Origin: DATHTC01 sp963746805
GTDB lineage: Bacteria > Actinomycetota > Thermoleophilia > Gaiellales > Gaiellaceae
NCBI GenBank assembly: GCA_963746805.1
Contig: CAVVCQ010000001.1
Location: 1,178,001-1,242,000, forward strand
Direction of reading: 5' to 3'
DNA: 64,000 nt
In this document: piece by piece, positions 37,457-46,309 of the stretch
Position numbering within the stretch: the stretch's first letter is position 1
Layout of the letters: each line of letters starts with the position of its first letter
Translations under genes and position numbers: made by a program
The notes under the pieces: model-generated
Database searches by the model: none
Told to the model about the DNA's origin: nothing
The model's input: only the letters and a program-made list of their open reading frames with translations

Positions 37457-39895
37457 TCAGCGGCCCGGCCGGTGCCCGGAGAACGAGATGACCTGCTGGA
37501 ACGTGGGCCGGTTCGTCCACCGCGCCGTATCCGGCAGGAAGCCGAAGGCGATGCGCTCGCGGGTCGCGTCCGACCGCCATGCCGCGACGTCGGGCCCCTG
37601 CGCCGCGACGAGCTCGGCCCCGGCGGCGTCGATCGCGGCCCACAGCGAGGCACGGCACGCCGCGAGGTCACCGCCGCCGCAGTAGGCGCGGGAGTAACGG
37701 GCGGCGGGGGGCCGACCGAGGAGGGTGCGGAGGTCCTGCTCGACGTAGCCGTACCACCCCGACCCGTACGCGCTGCCATCGGGCGCGGGCCGGTCGTCGC
37801 GGGTCTCGAGCTGCGCGAGCCGCCCGGTGAGCGGTCCCAGCACGGGTGCGAGCACCGCGTCCGCGAGCCTCGGCCACGCGGCGTCGAGAACCGCTGCGCC
37901 CGGGCTGTCGATCCTCCCGTCGAGCTCGCGGTCGAGGCGCGTCGACCCCGAGGCGTTCCAGGCGGTCACGGCCGCAGCCGCCTGCATCGCCTGCACAGAG
38001 GGCGCCGGCCCGGTCGCGAGCACGTCGCGCACGAGCGGCCAGACGACGACGGCACGGAGATCCTGGGTGGCGGCGGCGTTCATCGCGCCCACCATCGAGG
38101 AGAGCGTGTGCCGCCGCCGCGACGCGATCCCACGCTCGAGCAGCTGCACGCGCTGCACCGACCCCCACGAGAACGAGTCGTCCGCCGCCCCGAACCCCAC
38201 CGCCGGGCGGTTGTTCCAGTTCAGGATCGCCCCGCTCGCTGGGTCGACCGCCTGCGGGTGGCCCGCCGCTCCGACGAACCCGCGCCAGTCGTGCTCGCCG
38301 GTGCCGCGGGTCGGGAGCGCGCCACTGGCGCCGGCCGCGCGGACGGGGAGCCGACCCGCGCTGTACATCGCGATGCTCCGATCGTCCGCATAGAAGAGGT
38401 TGAACGTCATCTCGAGCTGCGAGGCGACCCGGAGGAACGACCGCGCGTCGCGCGGCCGGTTCGCGTTCAGGTCGGCGAAGAGGAACGCGCTCAGGATCTC
38501 GCGGCCCCGCGTCGCGCGCTGCGATGTCAGCGCCACCCTCGCCCCGCCGACGGTCGCGTACCCGAGCACGGGCCCGTGGACGGTCTCGCGCAGGAGGATG
38601 CGGCGGTCCGGCCCGCTCCGGTTCTGCAGCGTCCCCGCGTCGAGGACGGTCATCGCGCGACACTCGCCGCGGTACAGGTAGTGCAGGTCGTCGCCGCCGC
38701 AGAGCGTCTCCGCGAACGAGTCGACGATGTCGAGGTTCGCGGACGTCGCGCTCCAGGCGTAGTCGCGGCCGCGTCCGAGGAGGACGTACATCGAGATCCC
38801 CGGGAACGCCGCGCCGCGGGCGTCGATGCCGCCGCCGTGCAGGTCGAGCTCCATCAGGATCTCCGGGTACGAGTAGCCGACCTGCGGCCCGGCGACGAAC
38901 AGCGGCCGGCCCGTCGCCGAGCGGGAGCGGCCGACGAGCAGCGCGTTCGACATCTGCCGGCGCGCCGCCGGTGTGCCCGCGCCGGGCTGGAGCGGCTGGA
39001 AGCTGCCGTCGTCCAGCACGACGTCGGAACCGCCGGGCGCAGCTGCGCCGTACGGGAACCGCCGCGCCACGGAGACGGGCGCAGCGGCGTTGTGCGCGTT
39101 GCGCAGGTCGTTCCACACCGCGTCCCCGGCGGTACCGCCGAGCCGGTCGCGGAGGCCGTCGAGGAAGAGGGCGCTGCGGGTCTCGTCGCCGCCGCCGACT
39201 CCGAACACCGAGCCGATGAGGGCGGCGACGGCCACGACGTCGTTCCGCGTCCACGGCGTGATCCCGTAGCCGGCCCGCGCGTTGAACGCGTTGATCCCCG
39301 CCACGTACGCGTCGACGTCGGCCACGATGCGCCGCCCGCGCGCTCCCTGAGCACGCAGGAGCCCGATCTGCGCGGTGAGCCGAGCCTCCGTCTCCGGCGA
39401 GGATGTGAACGCGGTCGCCGAGTTGGCGAGCGCGAAGGCGTCGAGGCCGGGGACGTCGAGCGCTGCGACCCGACCCGGCCCGCGCAGCAGGTTCATCAGG
39501 AGCCCGCGGTCCTCGGCGGTGGCCCAGCCGGCGCCGAACATGACGTCGCTTCGGGTCCGGCCCGTGACGTGCGGGACGTCCCAGCCGTCACGCCGGATCG
39601 TGACCCCGGCGCGCGGCCGCACCGTGCGGACGACGCGGCCGTCGGGCCCGAACCGCGCCGACTTGAAATAGCGCCGGAGGTCGGCCTCGTTCACGTCGCC
39701 CTGCTTCGGCGTGAGGCCGTCGTACAGCGCAAGCTGGTCGCGCGCGGCCGGCGGGAAGGTGAGGCTCCCGGACTGGCCGGGGGGCAGGACGTTGCGCGCG
39801 AAGGCGGCGTAGTCGAGCCGCTCGGCTGCGTCGGCGGGGACGAGCGCCACGAGCGCCGCGGCCCCCACGGCCGCGGTGAGCAGCGCACGCCTCAT
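37457..39895 (-). CDS. Penicillin acylase family amidohydrolase
   Basis: 812 residues. A signal peptide (1-23, ending ADAAE) sends it outside the membrane. The family makes a precursor that cuts itself into alpha and beta chains with a catalytic N-terminal Ser. Here that Ser is S316 in RQMSNALLVGRSRSATG. The A-chain has IRRDGWDVPHVTGRTRSD and GWATAEDRGLLMNLLRG. The beta chain contains GPQVGYSYPEILMELDLHGG, GVPGI-like AAFPGISMYVLLGRGRDYAW and NWNNRPAVGFG. Substrates include beta-lactam side chains and N-acyl homoserine lactones; none can be picked from sequence. Confidence 0.92.
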   Translation of the reverse strand: MRRALLTAAVGAAALVALVPADAAERLDYAAFARNVLPPGQSGSLTFPPAARDQLALYDGLTPKQGDVNEADLRRYFKSARFGPDGRVVRTVRPRAGVTIRRDGWDVPHVTGRTRSDVMFGAGWATAEDRGLLMNLLRGPGRVAALDVPGLDAFALANSATAFTSSPETEARLTAQIGLLRAQGARGRRIVADVDAYVAGINAFNARAGYGITPWTRNDVVAVAALIGSVFGVGGGDETRSALFLDGLRDRLGGTAGDAVWNDLRNAHNAAAPVSVARRFPYGAAAPGGSDVVLDDGSFQPLQPGAGTPAARRQMSNALLVGRSRSATGRPLFVAGPQVGYSYPEILMELDLHGGGIDARGAAFPGISMYVLLGRGRDYAWSATSANLDIVDSFAETLCGGDDLHYLYRGECRAMTVLDAGTLQNRSGPDRRILLRETVHGPVLGYATVGGARVALTSQRATRGREILSAFLFADLNANRPRDARSFLRVASQLEMTFNLFYADDRSIAMYSAGRLPVRAAGASGALPTRGTGEHDWRGFVGAAGHPQAVDPASGAILNWNNRPAVGFGAADDSFSWGSVQRVQLLERGIASRRRHTLSSMVGAMNAAATQDLRAVVVWPLVRDVLATGPAPSVQAMQAAAAVTAWNASGSTRLDRELDGRIDSPGAAVLDAAWPRLADAVLAPVLGPLTGRLAQLETRDDRPAPDGSAYGSGWYGYVEQDLRTLLGRPPAARYSRAYCGGGDLAACRASLWAAIDAAGAELVAAQGPDVAAWRSDATRERIAFGFLPDTARWTNRPTFQQVISFSGHRPGR

Positions 39896-39922
39896 GGTCC
39901 GACCCTACTACGCTCCGCGGCC

Positions 39923-40537
39923 GTGGACGCCCTGCTCGCCTTCGCCGCCGCGCTCGTGTCGCTGCGCCTGACGGGCCGCCTGCTGCAGCGCTGGCGCGAG
40001 CGGCGAACCGCCGACCTCGCGGCCTGGAGCGCGTCACTCGCAGCCTTCGCCGCCGCGTCCGCAGCGCTCGCCTGGGGCGCCGCCGCCGGCTGGAGCGAGC
40101 CCGCGTTCCGCACGTACTACCTCTTCGGAGGCCTGCTGACGGCAGCGCTCCTCGGCGCCGGGTCGCTCCTGCGCTACGGCCTCCGCTGGGCCGCACCGGT
40201 CGCACTCGTCTACGCCGGGGTCGCCGCGGGCGTCGCGGTGGCGGTCCCGCTGCACGGCTCGTTCGGCGCAGAGACGATCCCGGAGGCGCAGGAGCACCTC
40301 GAGCTCTTCCCCGCGCGGATCCTCGCCGTCGCGGGCAACAGCCTCGGGACGCTCGCCGTCGTCGCCGTCGCCGTGGCCACCTTCCGCCGCCGGCCGCGCG
40401 GGAACGCGCTCGTGCTCGCCGGGGTCGCGGTCGCCGCGCTCGGCAGCGCGCTCTTCGGGCTCGGCATCGCCGGCACGGCCGCGTCACTCGCGATCGCCGC
40501 GGGGCTCCTCTACGGCGGCTTCGTCGTCCGCGGCTAG
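39923..40537 (+). CDS. Membrane protein, function unknown
   Basis: 204 residues from GTG 39923, divergent from the acylase gene with 27 bases between starts. About six or seven hydrophobic helices with Ala/Val/Gly-rich composition. A cytosolic basic loop (LLQRWRERRTADLAAWS) follows the first helix and another (TFRRRPRGN) the fifth. One loop has HGSFGAETIPEAQEHLELFPAR. I do not recognise the family. The 3' end overlaps the small minus-strand gene at 40484-40660. Confidence 0.7.
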   Translation: MDALLAFAAALVSLRLTGRLLQRWRERRTADLAAWSASLAAFAAASAALAWGAAAGWSEPAFRTYYLFGGLLTAALLGAGSLLRYGLRWAAPVALVYAGVAAGVAVAVPLHGSFGAETIPEAQEHLELFPARILAVAGNSLGTLAVVAVAVATFRRRPRGNALVLAGVAVAALGSALFGLGIAGTAASLAIAAGLLYGGFVVRG

Positions 40538-40660
40538 CTCGCCCTCGCCCGGAACGCCGCGCGAGCGCCACCAGACCCAGGCCCACAGTCCGACGATCGC
40601 CAGGACTCCGCTCAGCTCGGCGATGAGGCCGGGGGTGCCGCCGTGGGCCAGAACGTCCAC
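40484..40660 (-). CDS. Small single-helix membrane protein (58 residues)
   Basis: Starts at GTG 40660 and ends at TGA 40484. It is mostly one membrane helix (LIAELSGVLAIVGLWAWVWW) followed by a basic patch and an acidic tail (GEGELAADDEAAVEE). The topology and Trp-rich helix end look genuine, but 54 bases overlap the end of the convergent membrane-protein gene. Very short proteins of this kind are common in actinobacteria and usually unannotated. Function unknown. Confidence 0.45.
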   Translation of the reverse strand: MDVLAHGGTPGLIAELSGVLAIVGLWAWVWWRSRGVPGEGELAADDEAAVEEPRGDRE

Positions 40661-40823
40661 CGGGCAAGCGTAGTCGAGAAGTAAAGATTATCGACATACC
40701 CCGCACGAGCACCTGCCGGAATCGGTACTCTCCGGCTCCGGAAATTCAGGTGCCGGCCTCAAAGGGGCTTCTGCGGCCTCGAGCCACCCGGCGCCGTCCG
40801 TGTCAGCGATCCAGGAGGACTCC
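40661..40823 (+). promoter_or_regulatory. Leader of the Rpf-like gene with stem-loop potential
   Basis: A locally AT-rich spot (40680-40697) could hold a -10 region. Downstream, CACCTG (40710-40715) pairs with CAGGTG (40747-40752), enclosing CCGGA/TCCGG pairs. Rpf-like genes often have structured leaders, including c-di-AMP riboswitches, but I could not match the riboswitch consensus. Confidence 0.35.
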
Positions 40824-41417
40824 TTGCGGAGAGTCGTTCCCTTCGGGGTCGCGGTCGCCGTCGCGCTCGCGCTCGGTGCCGTGACCCTCGTTCGTCCAGC
40901 AGCTGCCGAGGAAGGCGCTGCACAGCCCGCCGTCACCGAGGCGCAGACGCGCGAGCGCAAGCTCGCCGCGGCGCATGCGGCCTCCCAGCTGCGGAGCATC
41001 ACGCGCTACCGGAAGCAGACGTGGGCCTGGCAGAAGCTGATGCGCACGCCGCGCACGCCGACCGGCAGCCGGAACCTGCTGGCGAGCGACGTCGTGTACC
41101 GCCAGTGGGTGCTTGCGCTGTGGCGCAAGCGCGAGCGCGCCGCCCGTCGGAAGGCGCACAACCCGCCCCGCCTCCGCGCCTGGAAGTGCATCCAGCGCCA
41201 CGAGGGGCCGTGGAACGATCCGCATGCCCCGTACTACGGCGGCCTGCAGATGGATCTCACCTTCCAGCGCCTCTACGGCGCCGAGCTGCTGCGGCGCAAG
41301 GGCACGGCCGACAACTGGACGGCGATCGAGCAGATCTGGGTCGCCGAGCGGGCGTACCGCTCCGGCCGCGGCTTCTACCCCTGGCCCAACACGGCCCGCG
41401 CCTGCGGCCTCATCTGA
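40824..41417 (+). CDS. Exported Rpf-like lytic transglycosylase
   Basis: 197 residues from TTG 40824, chosen because AGGAGG lies 7 bases upstream and it gives a classic signal peptide (RRVVPFGVAVAVALALGAVT, cut near PAAAEE). A helical linker (about 30-115) is followed by a C-terminal domain: WKCIQRHEGPWNDPHAPYYG then GLQMDLTFQRLYGAELL and TWPNTARACGL-like WPNTARACGL. The Glu of HEG is the expected catalytic acid, and two Cys (in KCIQ and RACGL) would form the domain's disulfide. Such enzymes cleave peptidoglycan and can wake dormant cells. Confidence 0.85.
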   Translation: MRRVVPFGVAVAVALALGAVTLVRPAAAEEGAAQPAVTEAQTRERKLAAAHAASQLRSITRYRKQTWAWQKLMRTPRTPTGSRNLLASDVVYRQWVLALWRKRERAARRKAHNPPRLRAWKCIQRHEGPWNDPHAPYYGGLQMDLTFQRLYGAELLRRKGTADNWTAIEQIWVAERAYRSGRGFYPWPNTARACGLI

Positions 41418-42618
41418 CGGGCTCCGGCCCGGCCTCCGCGTCCACCGGCTTCGGCTGGACGCGGCGGCCCGGGGTCGCGAGCACGAGCCCGGCGGCCAGC
41501 GCCCCGAGCACCAGGCACGTGAGCCAGAGGGCGCCCGGCCGCCACGCGTAGAGCGCCGTGCCGAGCAGGGGCCCGGCCACGAGCCCGATCCCCCAGGTGA
41601 AGGACCACGCGCCCATGTAGCGGCCGCGCAGCCGCGCCGGTGCGAGGTCGGCGACGTAGGCGCCCGAGACCGGCGAGCTCACGATCTCGCCGAGCGTCCA
41701 GATCGACACCGTCAGTGCGAACGCGAGCGCCGTATCGGCGAAGCCCGTCAGGGCGAAGCCCGCGCCCACGAGCAGCCAGCCGAGCGCGATCACCGGCTGC
41801 GCCTGGAAGCGACGTGTCACGGTCGTCAGCGGGAGCTCGATCACCACGATGAGGATCCCGTTCAGCGCCGCGAGCGTCCCGTAGAGCGCCAGCGAGAGGC
41901 CGGCATCCTGCACCGCGAGCGGGAACGTCGCCGAGTGCTGCATGTAGACGAAGGCGGCGGCGACGGAGCCGGCGAGGAAGAGCAGGAAGCCGCGGTCGTG
42001 CACGACGGTGCGGAAGCCCTCCCCCCTCCGCTCCTCGTGCCGCGCAATCCGCTGCCCGTGTGGGAACGCGGCGAGCGCGACGAGGCCGTAGACGACGGAG
42101 GTCGCGGCGTCGGCGATGAACAGTGCCGTGAACGACCGCTCCGCGAGGAGCCCCGCCGCCGCCGGCCCGGCGGCGAAGCCGAGGTTGATCGCGAGGCGGT
42201 AGAGCGCGAAGGCCGTGACGCGGTCGCCCTCCGGCGTCAGGTCGGCGAGGAGCGCGCCGGACGCGGGCCGGTACGCCTCCGCGGCGAGCCCGGCGAATGC
42301 CGCGAGCGTGACGATCAGCAGCAGCGTCTCGGCCTGCGACAGCGCGAGCATCGCCGCGGCCGAGGCGAACATCGAGAGGGCGATCGAGTTCCGTCGGCCG
42401 AGGCGGTCGGCCAGGTGCCCGCCGACGAGCGAGGCGGCGACGCTGCCGAGGCCGTAGGCGCTGACGGCGAGGCCCGCCTGCGGCGTCGTGTACCCCTGGT
42501 CCTTGAGGTACAGGACGAGGAAGACGATGACGAAGCTCCCGAACCGGTTGACGAACGTGCCGGCGAACAGGAGCCACGCGGTCGGGGGCAGCTCGCGCAG
42601 GCTCTGACGGAGCGTCAC
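41410..42618 (-). CDS. MFS transporter
   Basis: 402 residues from a GTG start, 12 predicted membrane helices. The signature loop is GGHLADRLGRRNSIAL (residues about 67-82), followed by AEAYRPASGALLADLTPEG, typical of the DHA1 drug and metabolite efflux family. A cytosolic mid-loop (QRIARHEERRGEGF) separates the two halves. Substrate unknown. It converges with the Rpf-like gene with an 8-base stop-to-stop overlap. Confidence 0.85.
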   Translation of the reverse strand: MTLRQSLRELPPTAWLLFAGTFVNRFGSFVIVFLVLYLKDQGYTTPQAGLAVSAYGLGSVAASLVGGHLADRLGRRNSIALSMFASAAAMLALSQAETLLLIVTLAAFAGLAAEAYRPASGALLADLTPEGDRVTAFALYRLAINLGFAAGPAAAGLLAERSFTALFIADAATSVVYGLVALAAFPHGQRIARHEERRGEGFRTVVHDRGFLLFLAGSVAAAFVYMQHSATFPLAVQDAGLSLALYGTLAALNGILIVVIELPLTTVTRRFQAQPVIALGWLLVGAGFALTGFADTALAFALTVSIWTLGEIVSSPVSGAYVADLAPARLRGRYMGAWSFTWGIGLVAGPLLGTALYAWRPGALWLTCLVLGALAAGLVLATPGRRVQPKPVDAEAGPEPVR

Positions 42619-42643
42619 CGTCCGACGCTAGAGAATCCCGCGG

Positions 42644-43960
42644 ATGCTGCGCATCGTCTCGGGACTCTTCTTCTTCCCGCGGGGCGGGTCGTCGCACCTG
42701 GCGCGATCGCTCTCGCGCTCGCTGGGGGCGCTCGGCGACCGCGTCACGCTCGTCGTCGGCTCGCTCGGCGACCCCGGCGGGCGCAGCCACGCGCGGACGT
42801 TCTACGAGGGCATCGACGTCGTCCCGGTCGACTACACGCCGGGCCGGGGCATGCCGTTCCAGCCCTCGTACGAGGATCGTCCCGACGCGCCCGATCCCGT
42901 CTTCGCGATCGAGCCGGACCAGACCTACGAGCGGCTCGTCAACGTCTGGAGCGACGCGCTCGGGCGCGCGGGCGCCGACGGGGCCGACGTGCTCCACCTG
43001 CACCATCTGACGCCGATCCACGAGGCCGCTCTGCGGCGGTTCCCGGACGTGCCGGTCGTGACCGAGCTGCACGGGACGGAGCTCGGGATGCTGCGCGAGA
43101 TCGACGCGGGCGCGGCGTGGCCGTTCGCCGCCGAGTGGGCCGAGCGGATGCACCGCTGGGCTACGGGCTCGCGTGCCGTCCTCGTCGCGCCGGGGATCGC
43201 CGACGAGGCGGCCGAACGGCTCGCGGTGCCGCGCGAGCGGTTCGTCGAGCTGCCGGGCGGCGTCGACCTCGAGCTCTTCGACCGGCGCCCGGTCGACCGG
43301 GTCGCGTTCTGGCGGCGCTGGCTCGTGGACGAGCCGCAGGGGTGGGACGAGTCGGGGATCCCGGGCACCGTCCGCTACGCGCAGGCCGACCTCGAGCCCA
43401 TCGTTGCGGGCCGCCCGCTCGTGCTCTTCGTCGGCCGCTTCACGGCGGTGAAGCGGCTGCCGCTCCTGCTCCGCGCCCACGCACGCGTGCAGGGCGCGGT
43501 CGGCGGCCGCGTCCCGCTCGTCCTCATCGGCGGCCATCCGGGCGAGTTCGAGGGCGAGCATCCGCTGCGGCTCGCGCACCCGGGCGTCTTCCTCGCGGGC
43601 TGGCACGCGCACGACGACCTCGCCGACGCGATCAACGCCTCCGACGTCGTCGTCCTGCCGTCGCGCCACGAGGCGTTCGGGCTCGTGCTCGCGGAGGCGA
43701 TGGCGTGCGGCGTGCCGGTGGTCGCGACGGCCTCGCAGGGGCCGGCCCGGATCGTCGACGACGGGGAGACGGGCTGGCTCGTGCCGGTGGACGACGAGGA
43801 CGCGCTCACGGCTGCGCTCGTCGAGGCGGTCGGCGACGAGTCGGAGCGCCGGCGGCGCGGCGGGCTCGCGCGCGAACGAGCCCGCGCTCGGTACGGCGAG
43901 GCCGGCGTCGCGCGGAGCGTCCACGAGACGCTCACCCGGGCCACGGCGACACTAGAGTGA
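42644..43960 (+). CDS. GT4 family glycosyltransferase
   Basis: 438 residues. A retaining, nucleotide-sugar-dependent glycosyltransferase with the GT-B fold. The N-terminus LRIVSGLFFFPRGGSSHLARSLS has the glycine-rich acceptor loop. Other motifs are DVLHLHHLTPIHEAAL, VTELHGTEL, VLFVGRFTAVKRLPLLLRAH, VPLVLIGG and the donor-binding E-x7-E segment RHEAFGLVLAEAMACGVPVV. No wall-polymer genes are next to it, so acceptor and sugar are unknown. It starts 25 bases from the divergent MFS gene and is followed within 4 bases by the next gene on the same strand. Confidence 0.9.
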   Translation: MLRIVSGLFFFPRGGSSHLARSLSRSLGALGDRVTLVVGSLGDPGGRSHARTFYEGIDVVPVDYTPGRGMPFQPSYEDRPDAPDPVFAIEPDQTYERLVNVWSDALGRAGADGADVLHLHHLTPIHEAALRRFPDVPVVTELHGTELGMLREIDAGAAWPFAAEWAERMHRWATGSRAVLVAPGIADEAAERLAVPRERFVELPGGVDLELFDRRPVDRVAFWRRWLVDEPQGWDESGIPGTVRYAQADLEPIVAGRPLVLFVGRFTAVKRLPLLLRAHARVQGAVGGRVPLVLIGGHPGEFEGEHPLRLAHPGVFLAGWHAHDDLADAINASDVVVLPSRHEAFGLVLAEAMACGVPVVATASQGPARIVDDGETGWLVPVDDEDALTAALVEAVGDESERRRRGGLARERARARYGEAGVARSVHETLTRATATLE

Positions 43961-43964
43961 GCCC

Positions 43965-45332
43965 ATGCGCCGGGCACTCCTCGTCGCCGCGTTCACGGCG
44001 GTGCTCGCGCTCCCCGTGGTGGCAGCGGCCCGCGACGGCGCCGAGCCGCCGACGTGGAACCGGGACGTCGGCCCGATCGTCCTCTCGAAATGCGCCGGCT
44101 GCCACACGGCCGGCGGGATCGCGCCCTTCGCGCTGACGAGCGCGCGCGACGCGCGGCGACACGCGACCCGGATCGCCGCGGTCGTCGCCGCCGGCCGCAT
44201 GCCCCCGTGGATGCCGGGCCCCGAGTCGCCGCCGTACCTGGGCCAGGGGCAGCGCCAACTGTCGACGGCCGAGAAGGCGGCGATCGCGGCCTGGGTCGAC
44301 TCGGGCGCGCGCGCCGGCACCGGGACCGCACCGCGCCGCCCGAGGGCGGCCGCCGCGCCGGCCGGCTCGCGCACGATCACGCTGACACCGACACGGCCGT
44401 ACAGGCCGAAGGCGAACGCGTCCGACGACTACCACTGCTTCGTCCTCGATCCCGGCCTGAAGCGCGACGCCTGGGTGACCGCCGCCTCGATCGCTCCCGG
44501 CCGCCCGGCGCAGGTGCACCACGTGATCCTGTTCGAGGCCGCGGGTACCCAGGCCGCGACGGCCGCGCGCCTCGACCGGGCGTCCGGCGGCCGCGGCTGG
44601 ACCTGCTTCGGCGGCCCGAACCTCGGCTTCGACCTGGCGTCACCGAACGCGAGGCTGCGGTTCGGCTCGCCGCAGTGGCTCGCCGCCTGGGTACCGGGCC
44701 GCAGCAACGACGCGCTGCCGGGCGGCCGCGGGATCCGCGTCCGCGCCGGCGCGAAGATCGTGATGCAGGTGCACTACAACCTGGCGAACGGCGTCGCGGC
44801 CGACCGCTCGCGCGTCCGCCTCCGCCTCGCCCCCAACGCGAAGCCGCTCGAGACGATGCTGCTCGCGGCACCGGTCGAGCTCGCGTGCCCGGCCGGCACC
44901 ACCGGTCCGCTGTGCACGCGCGAGGCGGCGCTCGCGCACCTCCGGCGCGACTACGGCTCGTCCTTCCTCCCCGACGCGCTGCTCGCCTTCTGCGGCCGCG
45001 CGAACGTGACCGCGACGACGACGTCGTGCCTCCAGCGCGCCGACCGGCCCCTGACCATCTACGGCGTCGCCGGGCACATGCACGTGCGCGGCCGCGACAT
45101 CCGCGTCGTCGTCGACCCCGGGACGCCGGAGGAGCGGACGCTCCTGCACATCCCGGCCTGGAACTTCCACTGGCAGGACACCTACCACCTCCGCCAGCCC
45201 GTCCGCGTCGAGACCGGGCACGCGATCGGCGTCCGCTGCCGCTTCGAGAACACGGGCGACCGGTACGTCCTCTGGGGCGAAGGCACGCAGGACGAGATGT
45301 GCCTGGGGATGCTCCAGGTCGCGTTCGACTAG
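43965..45332 (+). CDS. Exported cytochrome c / copper type II monooxygenase-like fusion
   Basis: 455 residues. A signal peptide (1-22) precedes a short haem c domain with C43-A-G-C46-H47 (KCAGCHTAGGIAPF) and a Met-rich loop (GRMPPWMPG). The C-terminal part resembles the copper type II ascorbate-dependent monooxygenase (DBH/PHM) fold: VHHVILFEAAG, KIVMQVHYNLANG and YGVAGHMHVRGRDIRV supply His and Met ligands for two copper sites. Several Cys would form disulfides. The substrate is unknown. This arrangement is recurrent in bacteria, but none has a firm function that I know of. Confidence 0.85.
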   Translation: MRRALLVAAFTAVLALPVVAAARDGAEPPTWNRDVGPIVLSKCAGCHTAGGIAPFALTSARDARRHATRIAAVVAAGRMPPWMPGPESPPYLGQGQRQLSTAEKAAIAAWVDSGARAGTGTAPRRPRAAAAPAGSRTITLTPTRPYRPKANASDDYHCFVLDPGLKRDAWVTAASIAPGRPAQVHHVILFEAAGTQAATAARLDRASGGRGWTCFGGPNLGFDLASPNARLRFGSPQWLAAWVPGRSNDALPGGRGIRVRAGAKIVMQVHYNLANGVAADRSRVRLRLAPNAKPLETMLLAAPVELACPAGTTGPLCTREAALAHLRRDYGSSFLPDALLAFCGRANVTATTTSCLQRADRPLTIYGVAGHMHVRGRDIRVVVDPGTPEERTLLHIPAWNFHWQDTYHLRQPVRVETGHAIGVRCRFENTGDRYVLWGEGTQDEMCLGMLQVAFD

Positions 45333-45372
45333 CGCGGAGGCGGCGGGCCGCAGCAGCCGCCGCCTCCCCGGG

Positions 45373-45657
45373 TCACACCGCGAGCAGCCGCTCGAAGAAG
45401 GAGCGGTAGCGCTGCAGCGCCACCCGCAGGTCCTCCGTCGAGGCCTCCTCGCCCCGGTTCCACTGCTCCTCGAGCGACTCGCGCTCGGAGGCGAACGTCC
45501 GCGTCACCTGGTCGAACACGTCGCCGACGAGCCCGTCGGCCTCGCGGACGGCCTCCTGCGGCTCGTCGACGAACCGGGCCTGCAGGCGCTCCCAGCGCTC
45601 GCGCAGCTCGGCCGCGTCGTCCTCGGCGAGCACGGGCTGGAGCTCGGCGGCGCTCAT
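45373..45657 (-). CDS. Small helical protein related to the neighbouring membrane protein
   Basis: 94 residues from ATG 45657, overlapping the upstream gene stop (ATGA). All helical and acidic. ERWERLQARFVDEPQEAVRE and ADGLVGDVFDQVTRTFASE match segments of the upstream protein (EWETTQAKFVDNPEGAIRDA, DDLIQSVMRERGYPV), and LRVALQRYRSFFERLL matches LRQAIVHYRALFAELV. It is thus a soluble paralogue lacking the membrane anchor. Function unknown. Confidence 0.7.
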   Translation of the reverse strand: MSAAELQPVLAEDDAAELRERWERLQARFVDEPQEAVREADGLVGDVFDQVTRTFASERESLEEQWNRGEEASTEDLRVALQRYRSFFERLLAV

Positions 45658-46238
45658 CGACGCACCTCCTCGCGCTCGTCCACCTCGCGTTCGGGCTCGT
45701 CGGCGTCGTGCGCCTCGACGAGCTCCGCGAACAGCGCGCGGTAGTGCACGATCGCCTGGCGGAGCGACTCGGTGTCGCCCTCGCCGCGCACCGTGCGCCG
45801 GGCCAGGTCGTGCCCCTCCCGGTAGTTCTCGACCACGTCCGGGTGGTCGACCGACAGGTCGGCGGCACGCTGGTCGAAATCCTCGACCGGGTAGCCGCGC
45901 TCGCGCATGACCGACTGGATGAGGTCGTCCGCGTCGCGGATCGCCCCTTCCGGGTTGTCCACGAACTTCGCCTGCGTCGTCTCCCACTCCCGGGTGTAAC
46001 GCTCGCGCGCGTCGGGCGAGAGTGGCCGGATGTCGAACTCGTCGTGCCGCTCGCGCCGTTCGCGGAGCTCGGCCTCGGCCTCCCGCCGCGACGGCGCCTC
46101 CGCGACCGTCCGGTCGTACTCCGGGCCGAAGCCCTCCTGGAGCTGCTGGCGCCGCCGGTTGGCGGTGACGGCCCACAGGAGCGCCGCGACCGCCACGACG
46201 AGCGCGACCGCGATCACGATCCAGACCCACGTATCCAT
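45654..46238 (-). CDS. Membrane-anchored helical protein (actinobacterial 'secreted protein' family)
   Basis: 194 residues. A single N-terminal membrane helix (VWIVIAVALVVAVAALLWAV, residues 4-23) is followed by a charged helical cytosolic or external part. The segments FGPEYDRTVAEAPSRREAE, RERRERHDEFDIRPLSPDAR and YPVEDFDQRAADLSVDHPDV recur in many actinobacterial proteins of unknown role. It is coupled to the smaller paralogue downstream. No enzyme motif. Confidence 0.8.
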   Translation of the reverse strand: MDTWVWIVIAVALVVAVAALLWAVTANRRRQQLQEGFGPEYDRTVAEAPSRREAEAELRERRERHDEFDIRPLSPDARERYTREWETTQAKFVDNPEGAIRDADDLIQSVMRERGYPVEDFDQRAADLSVDHPDVVENYREGHDLARRTVRGEGDTESLRQAIVHYRALFAELVEAHDADEPEREVDEREEVRR

Positions 46239-46309
46239 CGAGAACCCCTTTGCTCGGGACAACTGGTGCCGCACTGCGGCAGGGCCGGGATACCCGGGCG
46301 AATCGTTCG

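Noticed and set aside
37472..39922. Long plus-strand open frame upstream of the 39923 membrane protein
   Set aside because: Antisense to the penicillin acylase; only the part after GTG 39923 has real membrane-protein character.
40690..40823. c-di-AMP (ydaO) riboswitch upstream of the Rpf-like gene
   Set aside because: Stem-loops are possible but the conserved riboswitch core was not found.
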